From: Allodiplogaster sudhausi
Lineage: Eukaryota; Nematoda; Chromadorea; Rhabditida; Diplogasteridae
DNA: 64,000 bases
Assembly: GCA_945643635.1 (NCBI GenBank)
Contig: CALZFC010000249.1
Coordinates: forward strand, 1,528,501-1,592,500
Direction of reading: 5' to 3'
Positions 60,755-64,000 of the stretch are shown in pieces. The notes beneath the pieces are model-generated. The model searched no databases, was not told the DNA's origin, and saw only the letters and a list, made by a program, of their open reading frames with translations. Every line of letters begins with the position of its first letter. The first letter of the stretch is position 1. The translations under genes were made by a program, and so were the position numbers.

Positions 60755-62639
60755 TCAGTAGACTACAACACCATAATGGCCGTCTGGTTCCTCCTTCTTG
60801 ACGTCGTCAAGGAATGGTTGTGAATGGTCTTCCGAGTGGGGCGGTGCCTGGCAATTCGACTGCTGGCTTAGCCTGAGGGTCTCCTCATCCACTTCTTCTT
60901 TCACGATGGCCTCGACTCCAGTTTCGTGCGAATTGTGGCAGTGTTCAATACTGTAATAATCAAAATTGTAACAGTTGAAAGTGCAATAGCAAAAAGAGTA
61001 ACAGTAACAGTATCGCAGGCAAAACTGTCATTTATAAAGCCATTTCGGAACACATTTAAGCGTAATTTACAAGAACCAAATTAATTAGGATTAAGAAAAA
61101 CCCTACTATTCCTCACCAAAATAAAAGCAATCATAGGTTATAGCCAAGGGATGGCGAGCGCAAATTTAAATCACTGAATTATATTCAAACATACCTTTGG
61201 TTACTGTAGTTACTAGATCCGGCTTGATCGTAATCTTCAAACGTTTCTTCTTTGATAATTACTTCGCTGCTCGCTCTGCTAGTCTTCCTCTCCGACTCTT
61301 CCTCCTTTACTTCCTCAAGCATGAACGAAAACTAATCTTATTTTTAATAATATATATTGCCGGTCAAAACCTTGTGTCTGAACAGATTTTATGAAGTGCA
61401 TTTTCTTTATCTGACGTCATTTGTGGACGAATTCTAGCAAAAGAATACTGCTTTTAGCTTTTTTGTCAGGACAGAAGGTAATACCAAAGGTAAAAAATAT
61501 ATTAAATGAAAATTCTTTTTAAAAAGTTAAAAATAAAATATTATGGTACGCTACAGTACTTACCGGAGAGGTGATGGAGGGCAGAGAGTGGACAGGATAT
61601 TTTGCACTCATCGTTTCGAAGAGCAAAGCGTACAGAGACGGGTTCTAAAATTGTCAAGCCTTTTGCTGACCGTTTACAACGAAAATAAAAGAAAAAAAAT
61701 AAAAATGATTAAGAATTCAAAGTATGCTGTAGAAACCCGTTAAAAGTAACATTAAGATCATTGTTAGGCAATTTATTATTATTATTATTTACGATATGTC
61801 ATTAAAAAAAAGCTTAAAGAGAACGCGTGAAAAAGTTTAAATATTTCACTTTAAAAAAAATTAAGAAAAAAGAAGGCACGATCTATAAAAATATTTCTCT
61901 ATTTCTCTAAAAAAAATTTAAAGGGAACAAAAGAAAATTATATTTTTTTAATCTTTCTGTTTAAACAATTTAAATATAGAACAAAGGAATAAAGAGAATT
62001 TTTTTTCAATTTTCCATTAAACAAGTGAAATATAAATTTAAAAAAATTTATGGTTGAAAAAAAAGAAGAAAAACTCTAACCTTAATCGTAGGGTGGCCAC
62101 CAACCGCCGCTCGAAAGCATCGTCCGTTCTCCCACACAAGAGCGTCGGCCGGAAAGTGATCGGAGCACAGGAAGTGGAAGCCGGGCCGGGAGAAGATGCA
62201 ACGTAAGTCACCGTACTCCTCTTCGCTTCCGAAAAAAAAATTAACAAAGTTATTTCCTATTCTCTAACTCTTCTTTTGCATGGAACTTTTAATGTTTTTT
62301 ACTACATCCAGCAATTATAGCGGTCAAGTGTCAGCCAAAAGTGTAGAGAAAAAAAAATAAATCAGCAAGTACAAGCAGAAGAGATTTAGGGAATAATATA
62401 TCTTTAAAAAACCAATATTACCGTAGCAAAACTAGGGAAATATACTTCTCCCTCTCTTCTCTATGTCTCTCTCTCTCTCTCTGCCATCTTTCCCTCCCTT
62501 CTCTCTCTCTCTCTCTCTCTAGCCAACCTGCTATGCGCCTGATCCACTCCTTCTCGTGCACTGCGCTTTCCGTGAAACGGACGCATTTGAAGTATGGCTG
62601 CAGCTCCTTGCAAGCGACACAACGATGCCTCTTATTCAT
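60755..62639 (-). CDS. THAP zinc-finger protein, complete 215-residue model
   Basis: Exons are 62,528-62,639 (from ATG), 62,081-62,220, 61,564-61,644, 61,195-61,313 and 60,755-60,950 (TGA). They total 648 nt with consistent phases 1, 0, 0, 2. Residues 1-75 form a THAP DNA-binding domain: Cys7-x2-Cys10, Trp32, then Cys56-x2-His59 followed by FP. The rest is an acidic, Lys-Glu-rich tail with four sumoylation-type motifs (VKEE, IKEE, VKEE, VKKE), ending GHYGVVVY. The likely role is a nuclear DNA-binding regulator. The first exon follows an acceptor-like CGCAG and takes phase 2 in paralogues, so the ATG may be internal to a longer protein with another THAP domain upstream. The last exon shows what the satellite-truncated paralogue at 33.7 kb has lost. 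Confidence 0.82.
62449..62521. repeat. CT/GA microsatellite beside a THAP splice donor
   Basis: A ct repeat ends about seven bases from the donor of exon 62,528-62,640. The paralogous donors at 35,462 and 36,980 are followed by a C-run and a 33-bp minisatellite instead. Confidence 0.88.
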
Positions 62640-62640
62640 C

Positions 62641-63306
62641 CTGCGAAAATGTACGGTAATAACACTAAAATAACGATTTCTATTCATCCCGCGATGTTAC
62701 GGTAAAAGACAAGTGAAAACAGTTTTTTTAAATGTATTAGTAAACAAACATCAACCATTACACAGGAATGTACAAGTAGATTTTGGCATAATGTATAAAT
62801 TAGAAAAAATAGAAATTTTATTAAAATAAAGCCTTTTTTCTTTTATTTTTCAAAATTCCTCCATATAGTATTTCAGTAACGACAAGGATATTTCAAAGGC
62901 TAACCACGATTTGACGTTCTTCCCGGGCGACGTCGTCTTCTAGACAATTGCAGAATTTTTTTTTCAATTATCACTGTTAATTTGATGGTCAACAGTGCTG
63001 AGCTATATTGATTCTTTTTGTCATTATAACGAATAAGAACCAAACGTAAGCCATAAAAATCTTGTCCTTGTGTAACCTGATGAATAACTTGTAATCTAGC
63101 AATAATGAAGAAATATGGCATGTTGTTCGAAATTTAAGGCGCATCAAATTCTGCGGATTCAGACTCTAATAAATACACTCAAAACAAAAGTAAACTTGAA
63201 AAAACCTATAAAAAAAGCACATTAAACACTTCATAGAGTAATTTGATTAGTAACTAAATCTACGAAGAGAAATCACGTGCTTCAGATTCATCAAATCTCC
63301 CACCAC
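62641..63306. other. Intron or spacer between THAP modules, no exon seen
   Basis: Similar but heavily gapped sequence occurs at about 37,093-37,600 in the first locus. An open frame at 62,900-63,121 on the minus strand is not conserved there, so I do not call it coding. Confidence 0.6.
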
Positions 63307-63786
63307 CTTTGGAACGTGATCCATGCAGATGTAGTGTGCGCCAGGCAGCGAGATCAGCAGCCACAACTTGCGGAATTGCGTAGGACCATCTGAAGAAGAC
63401 GAAGAAAAGAGCACATATGAAAATAGCGAAATATATTAATCGCTTTCTTTTTAAAAGGAGCTGGATTACGTCCATCATACAACAAATTACGTGTAAATTG
63501 CTCAACAGTAAAATACAATGTTTCGCTGCCACAATTCTTGCTTGGAACCAGTTAAAAAGAGATATCCATCAAAAGAAAGTCAGTGTATATTACAAACCTA
63601 ATCAGAATTTAATGTCGGAGGCCACAATTAACGATGAAGAAAGAAAGATATTTCAATACCTGTAAAACTAGCGATCAACTCACGCGCCGTCTCTGCATGC
63701 TGCGGGAAGGGCATGACCTTGTGCGCTAACTGATACTTCTTGCACGCGACACAGCGGGAAAAGTGCTGCTGTCGTGACGGTAGCAT
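63307..63786 (-). CDS. THAP-domain module, second subtype
   Basis: Exons are 63,660-63,786 (MLPSRQQHFSRCVACKKYQL then ...FPQHAETARELIASFT) and 63,307-63,389 (PTQFRKLWLLISLPGAHYIC then MDHVPK). This is the paralogue of 37,636-40,016. The zinc ligands remain. The conserved Trp of the first exon is Leu (REL for REW) and the HFP motif is HVP, so DNA binding may be weakened. The second exon ends in phase 0 and does not join the THAP exon at 62,640 in frame, so it may be a separate gene or need an unseen exon. Confidence 0.65.
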
Positions 63787-64000
63787 ATTGGTTAGTCTGA
63801 GAAAATTTCGTCATGAAAAATAAAATTTAAAAAATAAACAAATAATAAAAAATACAAAAAAACACCCCACTCCCTGAAGAAACTGCGGCAGTTTCGAGCT
63901 TTTAGCGGTGACCGTTAATTAATATTCTGTTGTCCACTAATTTCACTACCTTTGGTATGCACACCGAAAAATTAATTTCACTGCTGATGGTGAGTGTTCC
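63787..64000. other. Upstream flank of the second THAP locus
   Basis: This resembles 40,017-40,320 upstream of the first THAP locus (shared ctttggtatacacac-like phrases). The duplication therefore extends past the window edge. No exon is recognised. Confidence 0.55.

Noticed and set aside
62900..63121. Minus-strand ORF of 73 codons between THAP exons
   Set aside because: The paralogous segment near 37,330-37,450 is gapped and frameshifted, so it behaves like intron.

Overview
The window comes from an animal genome, most likely an invertebrate. Its genes are broken into many short exons (about 60-200 bp) with GT/AG introns that stay in phase. They encode THAP zinc fingers and a beta-propeller protein, and the transposons are eukaryotic types (Merlin, hAT-like, foldback). 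The short exons and small AT-rich introns would suit a nematode, but nothing here fixes the taxon. All host coding sequence lies on the minus strand. Only the Merlin transposase is on the plus strand.

Region 1 (1-33,734) is one unbroken satellite array that also runs off the left edge. Its base period is 10 bp (consensus aaacRACGNN), usually paired into a 20-mer. It is built up into 0.3-2.5 kb higher-order units separated by 26 copies of a non-satellite spacer in a long and a short form. It carries larger recent duplications of 540, 2,380 and 3,055 bp. The minus strand has no stop codon in long stretches of all three frames, which produces huge spurious ORFs.

Region 2 (33,637-40,016) holds tandem THAP-domain exon modules on the minus strand. 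The array cuts into the last exon of the most downstream module. Two transposons sit in the introns: an apparently intact Merlin element (37,737-39,641; 250-bp inverted repeats, 8-bp target duplication, two-exon DDE transposase) and a small hAT-type MITE (35,049-35,395).

Region 3 (40,833-59,458) holds two tandem copies of one roughly 22-exon gene for a WD40-like beta-propeller protein I cannot name. The upstream copy (49,231-59,458) has an extra 5' exon, an internal exon duplication, a foldback transposon and a TTAA-flanked MITE. The downstream copy (40,833-48,389) is 5'-truncated, has a frame-breaking exon 8, and has an 86-bp palindrome centred on a splice donor. It is probably decaying.

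Region 4 (60,755-64,000) is a second THAP locus with a complete, phase-consistent 215-residue gene model and the start of another THAP module at the right edge. Its introns, and those of the paired propeller genes, act as empty-site references that support the insertions in Regions 2 and 3.

The most unusual signals are the helically periodic satellite fused in frame to a zinc-finger gene, the intact intron-bearing Merlin element, and a repeated tendency for palindromes and tandem repeats to start at 5' splice sites.
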